The position numbers were made by a program, and so were the translations under genes. Shown in pieces: positions 18,263 through 25,944 of a stretch of 64,000 nt of DNA; within the stretch, counting starts at the first letter, position 1, and every line of letters starts with the position of its first letter. Source of the DNA: an uncultured Prevotella sp. (GTDB lineage: Bacteria; Bacteroidota; Bacteroidia; Bacteroidales; Bacteroidaceae). The stretch is taken from NCBI GenBank assembly GCA_900543975.1, contig UQTI01000001.1:1-64000 (forward strand), given 5' to 3'. The notes beneath the pieces are model-generated. The model ran no database searches and was not told the origin of the DNA. It was given only the letters and a program-made list of their open reading frames with translations.

Positions 18263-18301
18263 AAGCCCGAAGCCCTGTTATTGCAGGACTTCGGGCTTTC
18301 C
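18263..18301. terminator. bidirectional terminator between endonuclease and exoA
   Basis: AAGCCCGAAG (18263-18272) pairs with CTTCGGGCTT (18289-18298), with an inner CCTG/CAGG extension; T follows on the plus strand and A-rich sequence precedes it. Confidence 0.75.
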
Positions 18302-18352
18302 CGTTTCCAAAGAATGATGGCGTTTAGACACGCCCTCTTTTTGCTTTTACTT

Positions 18353-19108
18353 TCACTCTATGTCGAGCTGCACCTCCACAGGACAGTGGTCGCTGCCCAT
18401 CACGTCGGTGTGAATGTTGGCGGCAGCAATTTTGTCGCGCAGACGGTCAGAGACAAGGAAATAGTCGATGCGCCAACCCGCGTTCTTCTCGCGAGCGCGG
18501 AAGCGGTATGACCACCACGAGTAGGTCACCTGGTCGGGATGGAGGAAGCGGAACGTGTCGGTGAAGCCGTTGCTGAGCAGATGCGTCATCTTGGCGCGCT
18601 CCTGGTCGGTGAAGCCGGCGTTCTGTCGGTTCGTCTTCGGGTTCTTGAGGTCTATCTCTTCATGAGCCACGTTAAGGTCGCCGCACACGATGACGGGCTT
18701 CTTGCTGTCGAGCTGCTTGAGATGGTTGAGGAAAGCATCTTCCCAGGTCATGCGGTAGTTGAGGCGGCGTAGACCATCCTGCGAGTTGGGGGTGTAGCAG
18801 GTGACAAGATAGAAATTGGGCATCTCAAGCGTGATGACACGTCCCTCGTGGTCGTGCTCCTCTATGCCCAGACCATAGGTCACACTGAGCGGTGTGTGGC
18901 GTGTGTAGATGGCTGTGCCAGAATAGCCTTTCTTCTCGGCATAGTTCCAGAACGACTGGTAGCCCTCAAACTGTAGGTCGAGTTGTCCCTCCTGCATCTT
19001 TGTCTCTTGCAGACAGAAGAAGTCGGCATCGAGTGCTTTGAAACTCTCCTCAAATCCTTTCGTCACACAGGCTCTTAGACCGTTGACGTTCCATGATATA
19101 AACTTCAT
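18353..19108 (-). CDS. xth: exodeoxyribonuclease III / AP endonuclease
   Basis: A 251-residue ExoIII-type enzyme for base-excision repair: nicks abasic sites and removes 3' blocking groups. The family blocks are complete: SWNVNGLRACV (5-15), FFCLQETKM (30-38, catalytic Glu), CGDLNVAHEEIDL (Asp/Asn), AGWRIDYFLVS, and GSDHCPVEVQLD at the end (catalytic His). The ATG at 19108 gives the canonical MKFISWN start. Its -7 box TAACTTTG is at 19358-19365 on the minus strand, so the message has an unusual leader of roughly 245 nt made almost only of purines. It is transcribed alone. Confidence 0.95.
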   Translation of the reverse strand: MKFISWNVNGLRACVTKGFEESFKALDADFFCLQETKMQEGQLDLQFEGYQSFWNYAEKKGYSGTAIYTRHTPLSVTYGLGIEEHDHEGRVITLEMPNFYLVTCYTPNSQDGLRRLNYRMTWEDAFLNHLKQLDSKKPVIVCGDLNVAHEEIDLKNPKTNRQNAGFTDQERAKMTHLLSNGFTDTFRFLHPDQVTYSWWSYRFRAREKNAGWRIDYFLVSDRLRDKIAAANIHTDVMGSDHCPVEVQLDIE

Positions 19109-19365
19109 ATTGTTCTTTCTTATTTGTTTTCTTTCTTATTTGTTTTCTTTCTAATTCCTTTTCAATTTCTTGTCTGCTTCTTTTCTTTCTATCGTCTATC
19201 GTCTTTTCTTTCTTTCTCTTTCTTTCGTACATATTCTTTATTTCTTTCGTCCTTCTTTCTTCCTTCTTTCTTCCTTCTTCTTTCTTCTTTCTTCCATCTT
19301 CTTTCGTCTTTCTTTTCTTTGCGATAGGCCACCATAGTGAATGAGAGGCAGACGTGGCAAAGTTA
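19109..19365 (-). promoter_or_regulatory. promoter and purine-rich leader of exoA
   Basis: TAACTTTG (19358-19365, minus strand) starts a leader in which nearly all of 19109-19320 is A/G on the transcript (repeated GAAAGAAAG, GAAGGAAGAA). Similar leaders precede topB and fldA. No coding frame is credible here. Confidence 0.6.
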
Positions 19366-19367
19366 AT

Positions 19368-19431
19368 AAAAAAAAGCAAGAGGAGAGAGTGTCAAATCGT
19401 TTTTGTTCATTTTGACACGCTCTCCTCTTGC
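19368..19431 (-). terminator. strong minus-strand terminator
   Basis: GCAAGAGGAGAG and GTGTCAAA (19376-19396) pair with 19411-19431 over about 20 bp with one mismatch; on the minus strand a run of eight T follows. It separates the cassette lipoprotein gene from the exoA promoter. Confidence 0.85.
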
Positions 19432-19591
19432 GGAAAGATATATTTTGCTGCTTATGTTTGACTAGTACTGATGTGATAAAATCGCACGGTTATTAAAATT
19501 CATCTAATCAGCCTTGATTTTGGCGATTATCAGATATGCAATTTTGGCAACCCATAAATGAGAACGTACTGCATTCTCTTATTCATAGCAA

Positions 19592-20122
19592 TTATATTTT
19601 TATATTTTGAGATAGGTTGTCTGTTAAGGTGATAGAGAAATCACAATATTTTACCTCATCAGATAGAATTTTACCTGTTCTATCTATGTATTGTCTCATA
19701 ATAATGATTTTATATTCACCATTTTCCAAATTGTCTATTGTAAATGACAAATCGTAATGGCATATACAATTAGTGTCCATGGTCGATTTTTCGGTTAAAA
19801 TTATAGTCGATCCAACAACTTTGAATCCAGTTTCAATAACTGCATCGCAAGAAAGAATGGTATTTTCATGTATGATCTGCAATCTTTTATTATCTTTAGT
19901 TAATAACCTAATTTGCTCATCTGGCAAATCGTTTGTAGTTGTAGCCACTTTACCTGAAGGACTATTGGTGGCTGATGTAGCACCTGAGATGTATTTTTTA
20001 CATCCAGAGTTGCTAAAATTACTTAAGTATGGCTGATTCGTTACATCATTTTGTTCATTATTAGAACAAGACAGAAGAAGACATAACGATAGGCTACTAA
20101 GTATTGCAATAAATCTTCCCAT
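19592..20122 (-). CDS. hypothetical lipoprotein carried by the cassette, 176 aa
   Basis: The N-terminus MGRFIAILSSLSLCLLLSC is a lipoprotein signal with Cys19. The mature part begins with a polar linker and the motif YLSNFSNSGCKK, then a Ser/Thr-rich stretch and a predicted all-beta domain (residues 85-176) containing a CxC-type pair (NCICHYDL). I recall similar NFxNSGCK lipoproteins in Bacteroidales, without known function. Its base composition is clearly more AT-rich than the flanking housekeeping genes, and it sits between 46-bp direct repeats, which suggests transfer. The minus-strand terminator at 19368-19431 closes the unit; its promoter is not evident. Confidence 0.75.
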   Translation of the reverse strand: MGRFIAILSSLSLCLLLSCSNNEQNDVTNQPYLSNFSNSGCKKYISGATSATNSPSGKVATTTNDLPDEQIRLLTKDNKRLQIIHENTILSCDAVIETGFKVVGSTIILTEKSTMDTNCICHYDLSFTIDNLENGEYKIIIMRQYIDRTGKILSDEVKYCDFSITLTDNLSQNIKI

Positions 20123-20198
20123 TTTCTCTAAAGTTTAAATTTGGTTAGTACTGATGCGATAATATCGCACGGTTATTAAAATTCATCAAATATTTGTC

Positions 20199-20242
20199 GA
20201 TGTTCATAATCTTGCAGTTTTGGCTGCAAAATTATGAACATC
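20199..20242. repeat. long hairpin within the cassette
   Basis: GATGTTCATAAT (20199-20210) pairs with ATTATGAACATC (20231-20242), and TTGCAG with CTGCAA inside it; one mismatch, 6-nt loop. It lies next to the second 46-bp repeat, upstream of the lipoprotein gene. Confidence 0.7.
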
Positions 20243-20411
20243 AATTTCAAATCAAAAAAATACAAAGAACGTTTGTAAAAGATTAAATATCAAATGTATA
20301 ACTATAGTTAAGCGATTAATATCGCATCACTAGTAATGTTTGACTAAAGAAGCTACTTGTTCAAATCAGTAGCCGCTTATGTGTTGCCTGTCATGCAGCA
20401 TTTTTTTTTGC

Positions 20412-21056
20412 TTAGTAATGAATCTTATTGGCATGCAGACCGAAAGCTGTCTGGATAGAATAAGCGTTGCCGTCTATAGCTACTTCTTTCACGATGACGT
20501 TAGCCTGTAGTTTGCGGTTTTGGTAACCGGCCATGGCGTAATAGAGCGAGTTGTAATACTGCATAACTGAAGCAAACTGTATCACGATGGTGTGGGTCTT
20601 GTCTTCAGCTGTGTATGAGGTAGTGAACTTCAAGTTGCTGTCGCCAGGAATCATCCAGATAGAGTAGTAGTTGCCTGCCGAGGCTGTTGCGCCGTTTGTT
20701 ATCTCATATCCGTTGAAAGCAAACTTCAAGCTTGCTGCCGGTGCGTTGGCAATGATGCTCTTGGCGTTGGTGTCCTGGATGTAAGCGCCGAGCGACTTGA
20801 CAGGATAGTTGTTCATGATGAGCGTAGAGTCGTTCACGGTGAATGTTATCTGTGCCGAGTCGGCCTTGTTCTTTTCACCCTCTTTCAAGAAATAATAGTA
20901 GCCCTGGTATGTGCCGTTTGTCTCGATGCAGAGAGCATGTTTCTGCTCAGGTGTCAGAGGGACATAAGAGGGTCTGTCGTTGTTGTCGTTAAGACAAGAG
21001 GTGGTTGCGAAGACTGTGCAGATGAGGCACAGGAGCATAAGGATTTTTGATTTCAT
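20412..21056 (-). CDS. hypothetical lipoprotein, possibly DUF4840, 214 aa
   Basis: The signal MKSKILMLLCLICTVFATTSC has a lipobox at Cys21. The mature sequence starts with YVPLTPEQKHALCIETNGTYQGYYYFL, resembling the TPxEKxxxxxxxxGTYxGxLYF opening that I associate with the DUF4840 lipoproteins of Bacteroides and Prevotella; this assignment is from memory. The rest alternates short beta strands, suggesting a beta-sandwich on the periplasmic or outer surface. It is not obviously in an operon with folE, whose stop is 135 bp upstream. Function unknown. Confidence 0.75.
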   Translation of the reverse strand: MKSKILMLLCLICTVFATTSCLNDNNDRPSYVPLTPEQKHALCIETNGTYQGYYYFLKEGEKNKADSAQITFTVNDSTLIMNNYPVKSLGAYIQDTNAKSIIANAPAASLKFAFNGYEITNGATASAGNYYSIWMIPGDSNLKFTTSYTAEDKTHTIVIQFASVMQYYNSLYYAMAGYQNRKLQANVIVKEVAIDGNAYSIQTAFGLHANKIHY

Positions 21057-21191
21057 GTTTATTCGTTTTTATAATTGTTTATGTTTTATGCAAGAGAGTT
21101 CGCTTCCTTTCATCTCATAAAGATGTTTTTCGCGTCTTCGTATATATAAATGTAGGCGTGTGCGCAATCTTGCATGCAACATCAAAAAAAA

Positions 21192-21785
21192 TTATATTTT
21201 TCTCGATTCACCGCGCAAGAGGTTCATAAACTCCTCGCGTGTCTTGGCTTGCTCAAAGGCTCCGCTGAAGGCGCTGGTTGTTGTGATAGAGTTTTGTTTC
21301 TCCACGCCGCGCATCTGCATGCACATGTGCTTGGCTTCAACGACAACCATGACGCCCATGGGTTTGAGCGTATCTTGTATGCAGTCTTTTATCTGCTGTG
21401 TGAGGCGTTCTTGCACCTGCAGACGATGACTGAAGATGTCGACCACGCGTGCAATCTTGCTCAGACCTGTTATGTAGCCGTTAGGGATATAAGCCACATG
21501 TGCCTTGCCGTAGAACGGCAGCATGTGGTGCTCGCACATGGAGAAGAAATCGATGTCTTTAACGATGACCATCTGGTTATATTTCTCTTCGAACAGCGCA
21601 TCGGTCAGCACCTTGTGCGCGTCCATGGTGTAGCCTCGTGTGAGCACCTGCATGGCTTTGGCCACACGCATGGGGGTCTTCACAAGACCTTCGCGTTCAG
21701 GGTCTTCGCCAATGAGTTTAAGCACTTCGTGGTAGTGGGCTGCCAATTCATCAAGCCCTTCTCTGTATTCTGTTTCTGGATTCAC
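21192..21785 (-). CDS. folE: GTP cyclohydrolase I
   Basis: Catalyses GTP to 7,8-dihydroneopterin triphosphate, first step of folate/queuosine-type pteridine synthesis. All signatures are present: GLVKTPMRVAKAM, DIDFFSMCEHHMLPFYGKAHVAYIP (zinc Cys and His), GLSKIARVVDIFSHRLQVQERL and MCMQMRGVEK. Length 197 aa is normal. The ATG at 21785 follows the SPOR-protein stop by 40 bp, so it is probably cotranscribed with that gene from the TATCTTTG promoter at 22616-22623. The gene neighbourhood DUF1599, DoxX, tpiA, SPOR, folE is one I recall as conserved in Bacteroidales. Confidence 0.96.
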   Translation of the reverse strand: MNPETEYREGLDELAAHYHEVLKLIGEDPEREGLVKTPMRVAKAMQVLTRGYTMDAHKVLTDALFEEKYNQMVIVKDIDFFSMCEHHMLPFYGKAHVAYIPNGYITGLSKIARVVDIFSHRLQVQERLTQQIKDCIQDTLKPMGVMVVVEAKHMCMQMRGVEKQNSITTTSAFSGAFEQAKTREEFMNLLRGESRKI

Positions 21786-21825
21786 TATTTATAATGATGT
21801 TTGTTTGTTTTCTACTTGGTTTCTT

Positions 21826-22527
21826 CTAATAAGCCACGGTTATTTTTCCGCTTACGATACATGCTTGCTTGTAGCCCAGCTTTTTCACGCCTTTCAGGAC
21901 GGCGCTTGCCTCTTCGTATGTGCGGAAGTTGCCCATGCGGCAGATCCAACGTGGCGAATAGAAATGAACATAGACGGGTATGTCGGGGTATGCCATCTTT
22001 ACATCGCTGCCCGCCTTCTGCGCTTTCACGCGGTCGTTTCGTGAGTTGCCTCCAGCAAACACCTGCACACGATAGCCGTTGACCTTATAGCTGCGAAGAG
22101 GAATCTTCTTGCGCATGTCGACGGTTGGTATGTCTGTTTCGGTTTCTTGTTTGCCTGAGGCGGTGCTATTGTTGTTCTCCCTTGCGGAGTGTTCCTCTTT
22201 CTTGTTGTTGGCAGCAGCATCGTTGCCATGCTTGTGCTCGTTGTTGGCGGCAGCATGGTTTGAATGGCTGTTGGGATGGGTTGGTGTTGTTGCTGATGGG
22301 CTTGTCTGCTTTGACGGTGATGATGGGTTGGCCGTTTTTGCAGGATTCACCTGTTTGTGTCCTGACACGTCGGCGCTGTTGACCAATTCGTCGATGTCCT
22401 TGCTTTGCACAACGGTCACCGTGCCCGTGTCTTTTGTGTGCTGCTGTATGTGCTGCGTGAAGGATTGTGCCTTCATGTGTGTAGCCATGCCGAGCAGTGC
22501 GGCCAGTGTTATGACGAATAGTCTCAT
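21826..22527 (-). CDS. SPOR-domain periplasmic protein, 233 aa
   Basis: Start chosen at the ATG 22527, which gives a signal peptide (MRLFVITLAALLGMATHMKAQ); an upstream in-frame codon would not. Residues 50-145 are a low-complexity linker rich in Asn, His, Lys and Ser. The C-terminal 75 residues form a SPOR domain (YRVQVFAGGNSRNDRVKAQ, then VYVHFYSPRWICRMGNFRTYEEASAVLKGVKK), which in known proteins binds denuded septal peptidoglycan. A role at the division site is therefore plausible. The -7 box TATCTTTG at 22616-22623 (minus strand) gives it and folE a promoter separate from tpiA. Confidence 0.88.
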   Translation of the reverse strand: MRLFVITLAALLGMATHMKAQSFTQHIQQHTKDTGTVTVVQSKDIDELVNSADVSGHKQVNPAKTANPSSPSKQTSPSATTPTHPNSHSNHAAANNEHKHGNDAAANNKKEEHSARENNNSTASGKQETETDIPTVDMRKKIPLRSYKVNGYRVQVFAGGNSRNDRVKAQKAGSDVKMAYPDIPVYVHFYSPRWICRMGNFRTYEEASAVLKGVKKLGYKQACIVSGKITVAY

Positions 22528-22688
22528 TGTCGTGTTGTTGATGATGATTCTCAAAAAGTGTGTTTTAAAAATGAGCACGCCGTCCTCATCGGCCTGTCAT
22601 GTAGACCACGCCAGGCAAAGATAAAGACGGCAGTGCTTTTTTCGCTTTCTGCTGTTGTCAGAAATGTTTTATCGGTGTTCTTGTCCGA

Positions 22689-23450
22689 TTATTTCTTCCA
22701 AGCATCGATGATGCCCTTGAAATCGGCACACTTCAGAGAAGCGCCACCGATGAGGCCACCGTCGATATCGGGCTTAGAGAACAGCTCGGGAGCGTTGCTT
22801 GCCTTGCAGCTTCCGCCGTAGAGGATAGATGTCTCCTCAGCAGCCTCCTTGCCATACTTCTCTGCTACGATAGAGCGGATGTAAGCCAGCATCTCCTCAG
22901 CCTGGTCAGAGGTAGCGGTCATGCCTGTGCCGATGGCCCAGATGGGCTCGTAAGCGATGACGATGTTCTTCCAAGCCTCTGCGTCGAGGTGGAACACTGA
23001 ACCTGCGAGCTCAGCCTTAACAACCTCGTTCTGCTTCTCTGCCTTGCGCTCCTCAAGAGTCTCGCCGCAGCAGAAGAGAATCTTCAGACCGTTAGCCAGA
23101 GCCAGGTCTACCTTCTCCTTCAGGATCTCAGCGGTCTCGCCGTAATACTGACGACGCTCTGAGTGGCCGAGGATAACATACTGAGCACCTGTGCTCTTTA
23201 CCATCTCGGCTGACACCTCACCGGTGTAAGCACCCTTGGCCTTGTCTGCGCAGTTCTCTGCACCGAGAGCCACTACGTTCTGGTCGAGCTCCTTAGCTAC
23301 AGAAGCAAGGTGAATGAACGGTGTGCAGATAATAACATCGCAGTTAGGTTTGTCGGCTGCGAGAGCTTCGTTGATTTCCTTGGCGAGTGCTACGCCTTCC
23401 TGCAGGTTGAGGTTCATCTTCCAGTTGCCTGCTACAATTTTCTTTCTCAT
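22689..23450 (-). CDS. tpiA: triosephosphate isomerase (probable internal start)
   Basis: Interconverts dihydroxyacetone phosphate and glyceraldehyde-3-phosphate in glycolysis. From the ATG at 23450 the product is 253 aa, the normal length of a TIM barrel: KIVAGNWKMN (substrate Asn/Lys), ILGHSERRQYYGE (catalytic His), VIAYEPIWAIGTG (catalytic Glu) and LYGGSCKASNAPELF (phosphate loop). The same frame continues upstream into the DoxX-like protein without a stop, so whether this product is free or fused must be settled experimentally. Confidence 0.9.
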   Translation of the reverse strand: MRKKIVAGNWKMNLNLQEGVALAKEINEALAADKPNCDVIICTPFIHLASVAKELDQNVVALGAENCADKAKGAYTGEVSAEMVKSTGAQYVILGHSERRQYYGETAEILKEKVDLALANGLKILFCCGETLEERKAEKQNEVVKAELAGSVFHLDAEAWKNIVIAYEPIWAIGTGMTATSDQAEEMLAYIRSIVAEKYGKEAAEETSILYGGSCKASNAPELFSKPDIDGGLIGGASLKCADFKGIIDAWKK

Positions 23451-24761
23451 TTTTCTTTTCTTTTTAAAAAGTTTATATAATATGTTAGAATTGTTTCGTT
23501 CTTTCAGCCACCGTGTCCACGCCAATGTGCGGTCGGCGAGGGTGAGGAGGAGGAGTGGCAGGATGTACCAAAGAAAGATTTTCAGAATCTTTGTTGGCAC
23601 AAAATCGTCAGGGATCTGTCCTATGGGCAACTTCTCGAGCGGTCCTTTCAGCTCATCGGTCTGTGGCAGACGGTTATGGCTCCATTTGCGTATGACCACG
23701 CCGTCCTTGAGGAGCAGCAGTCCGGGGTTGCTGCGTATAATCGTCTTCAGCGTTGTGGCATCGGTGATGCAGAACGGATATTCTGCCCCTGTCAGGTCGA
23801 TCCAACGGTTTATATCCTGTTGTGAGCTTGCTGTAAGACAGAAGAAGGGTATGTGTTGCTCCTGTGCATACTCGTAGATCTGGTCTATGTCGCCGAAGTT
23901 GGTGTCATCGGCTTTGTCGAGCCATGGCGATATGAGCAGGAAGGTGTAGCCCTTGTCGTTGAGCACCTGTTGGGTTATGTCTTCGCCTGTTGATTGCAGC
24001 TCTATGGAGAAATCGTGTATTGGCGGAACGTAACCCTCGGCTGTCTGCACGGTGTGGCTATCTACGAACTGCCAGGTGGAGTCGGGGTAGTTGTCGAGTG
24101 TGAACTCGCGTGTCTCGCCATTCTTCTTTAATATAAATGTTGTCTCAAACTGTGGCTCCTTTGCCCCCGGCGGTATGGTCATGCCTTTTCTAAGGTCTGC
24201 TCCCACATGGTATGGCCGGAAGTCGAACAGCGGTAGGGTGTAGAGGCTTATGACCTCGATGGCGAAGATGAAAAGCACCGAATAGTTGCGCACAATCCAC
24301 TGGTTGCTCTTCGATATGAGCCTTGCCATCAGTAGGGGCCATTTTGCTATCACCACGGCGCATGCCAACAAGATGATGTTCTTTATCAGCGTCTGCGTGT
24401 TGGTGAGCACTATGGCATCGCCGAAGCATCCACAGTCTTTTACGGGGTTGGCCACTGCTATCCACAAGGTTAGCGCCGTCATGACCACCATCACGGCTGT
24501 GACGATGCGGCTCACGATACGTCGCTGTATGGCAAACAAGAGATATATGCCCAAGGCAAACTCGAAAGCTGCCAAGATAACAGACGCTGTGAGCGTGGCC
24601 CAATCGGGAATCCACGGTGTGAGCTCCATGGCTTCCAGATAGTCGTGAATCTTATATTGTGTGCCGAGCGGGTCTATGGCCTTTACAAATCCTGACAGGA
24701 TGAATGTGGCTGCGAGCAGCAGGCGGCACATGTTTATCAATATCGTTTTGACGTATTTCAC
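22689..24761 (-). CDS. DoxX/MauE-like membrane protein in frame with triosephosphate isomerase, 690 aa
   Basis: One uninterrupted frame encodes two proteins usually separate in Bacteroidales. Residues 1-437: four N-terminal membrane helices of the DoxX/MauE type with CGCFGD (about 112-117), another helix near 168, a periplasmic thioredoxin-like section (220-385) and a last helix near 395-412. From residue 438 comes a complete TpiA. The junction is LFKKKRKMRKKIVAGNWKMN, with no stop codon. Either a true fusion tethers TpiA to the membrane, or the isomerase is also initiated internally at 23450 (purine-rich AAAAGAAAAGAAAA just upstream). The start at 24761 is a normal ATG with a hydrophobic N-terminus. 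Confidence 0.8.
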   Translation of the reverse strand: MKYVKTILINMCRLLLAATFILSGFVKAIDPLGTQYKIHDYLEAMELTPWIPDWATLTASVILAAFEFALGIYLLFAIQRRIVSRIVTAVMVVMTALTLWIAVANPVKDCGCFGDAIVLTNTQTLIKNIILLACAVVIAKWPLLMARLISKSNQWIVRNYSVLFIFAIEVISLYTLPLFDFRPYHVGADLRKGMTIPPGAKEPQFETTFILKKNGETREFTLDNYPDSTWQFVDSHTVQTAEGYVPPIHDFSIELQSTGEDITQQVLNDKGYTFLLISPWLDKADDTNFGDIDQIYEYAQEQHIPFFCLTASSQQDINRWIDLTGAEYPFCITDATTLKTIIRSNPGLLLLKDGVVIRKWSHNRLPQTDELKGPLEKLPIGQIPDDFVPTKILKIFLWYILPLLLLTLADRTLAWTRWLKERNNSNILYKLFKKKRKMRKKIVAGNWKMNLNLQEGVALAKEINEALAADKPNCDVIICTPFIHLASVAKELDQNVVALGAENCADKAKGAYTGEVSAEMVKSTGAQYVILGHSERRQYYGETAEILKEKVDLALANGLKILFCCGETLEERKAEKQNEVVKAELAGSVFHLDAEAWKNIVIAYEPIWAIGTGMTATSDQAEEMLAYIRSIVAEKYGKEAAEETSILYGGSCKASNAPELFSKPDIDGGLIGGASLKCADFKGIIDAWKK

Positions 24762-24843
24762 AATGCGCTGAATGTGGTTTACTTTCTTTTTAAAAGCTTC
24801 TATTTAAAGCTATGTTTTTTAGCCTTGGCTTTTAAAGTCTTTG

Positions 24844-24928
24844 CTTCTTAAGCCTTTTGTCTTCTTAAGCTTCTTGTCTTCTTAAGATTCTTGTCTTCTT
24901 AAGCTTCTTGTCTTCTTAAGCTTCTTAT
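24844..24928. repeat. 17-bp minisatellite after the DUF1599 gene
   Basis: Five tandem units of CTTCTTAAGCTTCTTGT (24844-24928) with few changes, 2 bp from the stop codon of the minus-strand DUF1599 gene and upstream of the DoxX-TpiA start. Each unit contains CTTAAG or AAGCTT palindromes. Confidence 0.85.
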
Positions 24929-24930
24929 GC

Positions 24931-25482
24931 TTAGTTTTCCTCCTCGGTGAGTTTTATCACGCCGAACACCGAGTAGTTGATGATATCCATATAGTTGGAT
25001 CCGATACCCTCCGACACAAGTGTGTTGCCGCCGAGATTTTCTATCTCTTTGACGCGTTCAATCTTTGTCAGAATGAAATCGGTGTAGCTGCTCACCCTCA
25101 TAGAGCGCCACGCCTCGTCATAGTCGTGGTTTTTTTTGAGCATGAGCTGCAGAGCCTCGTTGGCGTGACGGTCGTAGAGCGCCATGGCCTCGTCGTTGGT
25201 AATGTCTACCGTGTCGGCAAAGCCTTTCTCAAGCTGTATGAGTCCGACGATGCCATAGTTGATAAGAGCCACAAACTCGGGTCTTATGCCGTCGCCGACC
25301 AGCGACTCTTTTTTTATCTCCAGCGAACGTATGCGCTTAGCCTTGATGAAAAGTTGGTCGGTGAGCGATGATGGGCGTAAGATGCGCCACGACGCTCCAT
25401 AGTCGTGAAGTTTCTTTTCAAACAGGGCGCGACATTCGTGCATGGCGTCCTTGAATTGTTGTTCTGTTCGTGTAGTGTCCAT
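24931..25482 (-). CDS. DUF1599 (nucleotide modification-associated domain) protein, 183 aa
   Basis: The sequence is an internal duplication: FEKKLHDYGASWRILRPSSLTDQLFIKAKRIRSLE near residues 20-55 is repeated as LKKNHDYDEAWRSMRVSSYTDFILTKIERVKEIE near 115-150, and each half ends in an INYG/INYS-VxGxIxL helix. This matches the DUF1599 family, helical proteins with MazG-like character that bioinformatics links to nucleotide modification. I chose the ATG at 25482 rather than the TTG four codons upstream because a -7 box TATTTTTG (25492-25499, minus strand) overlaps that region; the leader would be about 5 nt. First or second gene of the run that leads to DoxX-TpiA. Confidence 0.87.
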   Translation of the reverse strand: MDTTRTEQQFKDAMHECRALFEKKLHDYGASWRILRPSSLTDQLFIKAKRIRSLEIKKESLVGDGIRPEFVALINYGIVGLIQLEKGFADTVDITNDEAMALYDRHANEALQLMLKKNHDYDEAWRSMRVSSYTDFILTKIERVKEIENLGGNTLVSEGIGSNYMDIINYSVFGVIKLTEEEN

Positions 25483-25536
25483 AAGTTGCCACAAAAATAC
25501 AAAAATCCTGTGAAATGAGCAAGAACAAACGCCTTT

Positions 25537-25944
25537 TTAGTGTTGTTTCTGCCTCATGTGAATCATTCTGACCACTCCACACATCGCCTCGTAGCGTGCT
25601 TTCAGCGAGTCGCGTCTCACGCCGAGCATGTTACGACGGTAGCGGTCGGTCTCTGTCTGCAGCTGGCTCTCTGTCTCTTGCAACAGAATGTCGGTTTTTG
25701 CCACATCGTCTTGGGCCATCTTCAACGATGCGTCTTGCCACACCTTAAGTGCGTGCTTGCGTGCTTCAACGGCTTTTGGGAAACGCTCGCGCAGCTGAGT
25801 GATAGAGTCGAGCGCAGCGCTGTATTTGCCTTTGTTATAGAGCGAGTCAATTTGGGCGAGTAGGTTTTGTGCCTTCTCGTCTTCGGTCTTTGTACATCCG
25901 CAGAACAGGATGACGATGAATGTGAAAAACAGTAAGTGCTTCAT
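25537..25944 (-). CDS. small lipoprotein with TPR-like helices, 135 aa
   Basis: MKHLLFFTFIVILFCGC is a lipoprotein signal (Cys17). The mature part (QIDSLYNKGKYSAALDSITQLRERFPKAVEARKHAL) looks like one tetratricopeptide unit followed by a charged coiled coil up to residue 125. The ATG at 25944 is preferred over an in-frame codon 39 bp upstream because the TAATTTTG box lies at 25953-25960 on the minus strand; the leader would be about 5 nt. Similar small TPR lipoproteins next to DUF1599 are found in relatives as far as I remember. Role unknown. Confidence 0.8.
   Translation of the reverse strand: MKHLLFFTFIVILFCGCTKTEDEKAQNLLAQIDSLYNKGKYSAALDSITQLRERFPKAVEARKHALKVWQDASLKMAQDDVAKTDILLQETESQLQTETDRYRRNMLGVRRDSLKARYEAMCGVVRMIHMRQKQH

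Larger units (their letters stand above)
19454..20346. mobile_element. putative repeat-bounded gene cassette
   Basis: An 893-bp AT-rich block is bounded by the direct repeat ATGTTTGACTA (19454-19464 and 20336-20346). Just inside, TAGTACTGATGTGATAAAATCG (19463-19484) is approximately the inverse of 20312-20335. A 46-bp direct repeat (19463-19508 and 20146-20191, 43 of 46 identical) brackets the single gene inside. No transposase or integrase is present, so it would depend on an enzyme supplied elsewhere. Mobility is inferred from repeats and composition only. Confidence 0.5.

Noticed and set aside
19050..19379. 109-codon Lys/Glu/Arg-rich minus-strand frame before exoA
   Set aside because: It reads the purine-rich leader and out-of-frame exoA; compositional artefact.
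19454..20346. Integron attC or insertion sequence
   Set aside because: No transposase or integrase frame, and the 46-bp repeats do not show convincing GTTRRRY/RYYYAAC core sites.
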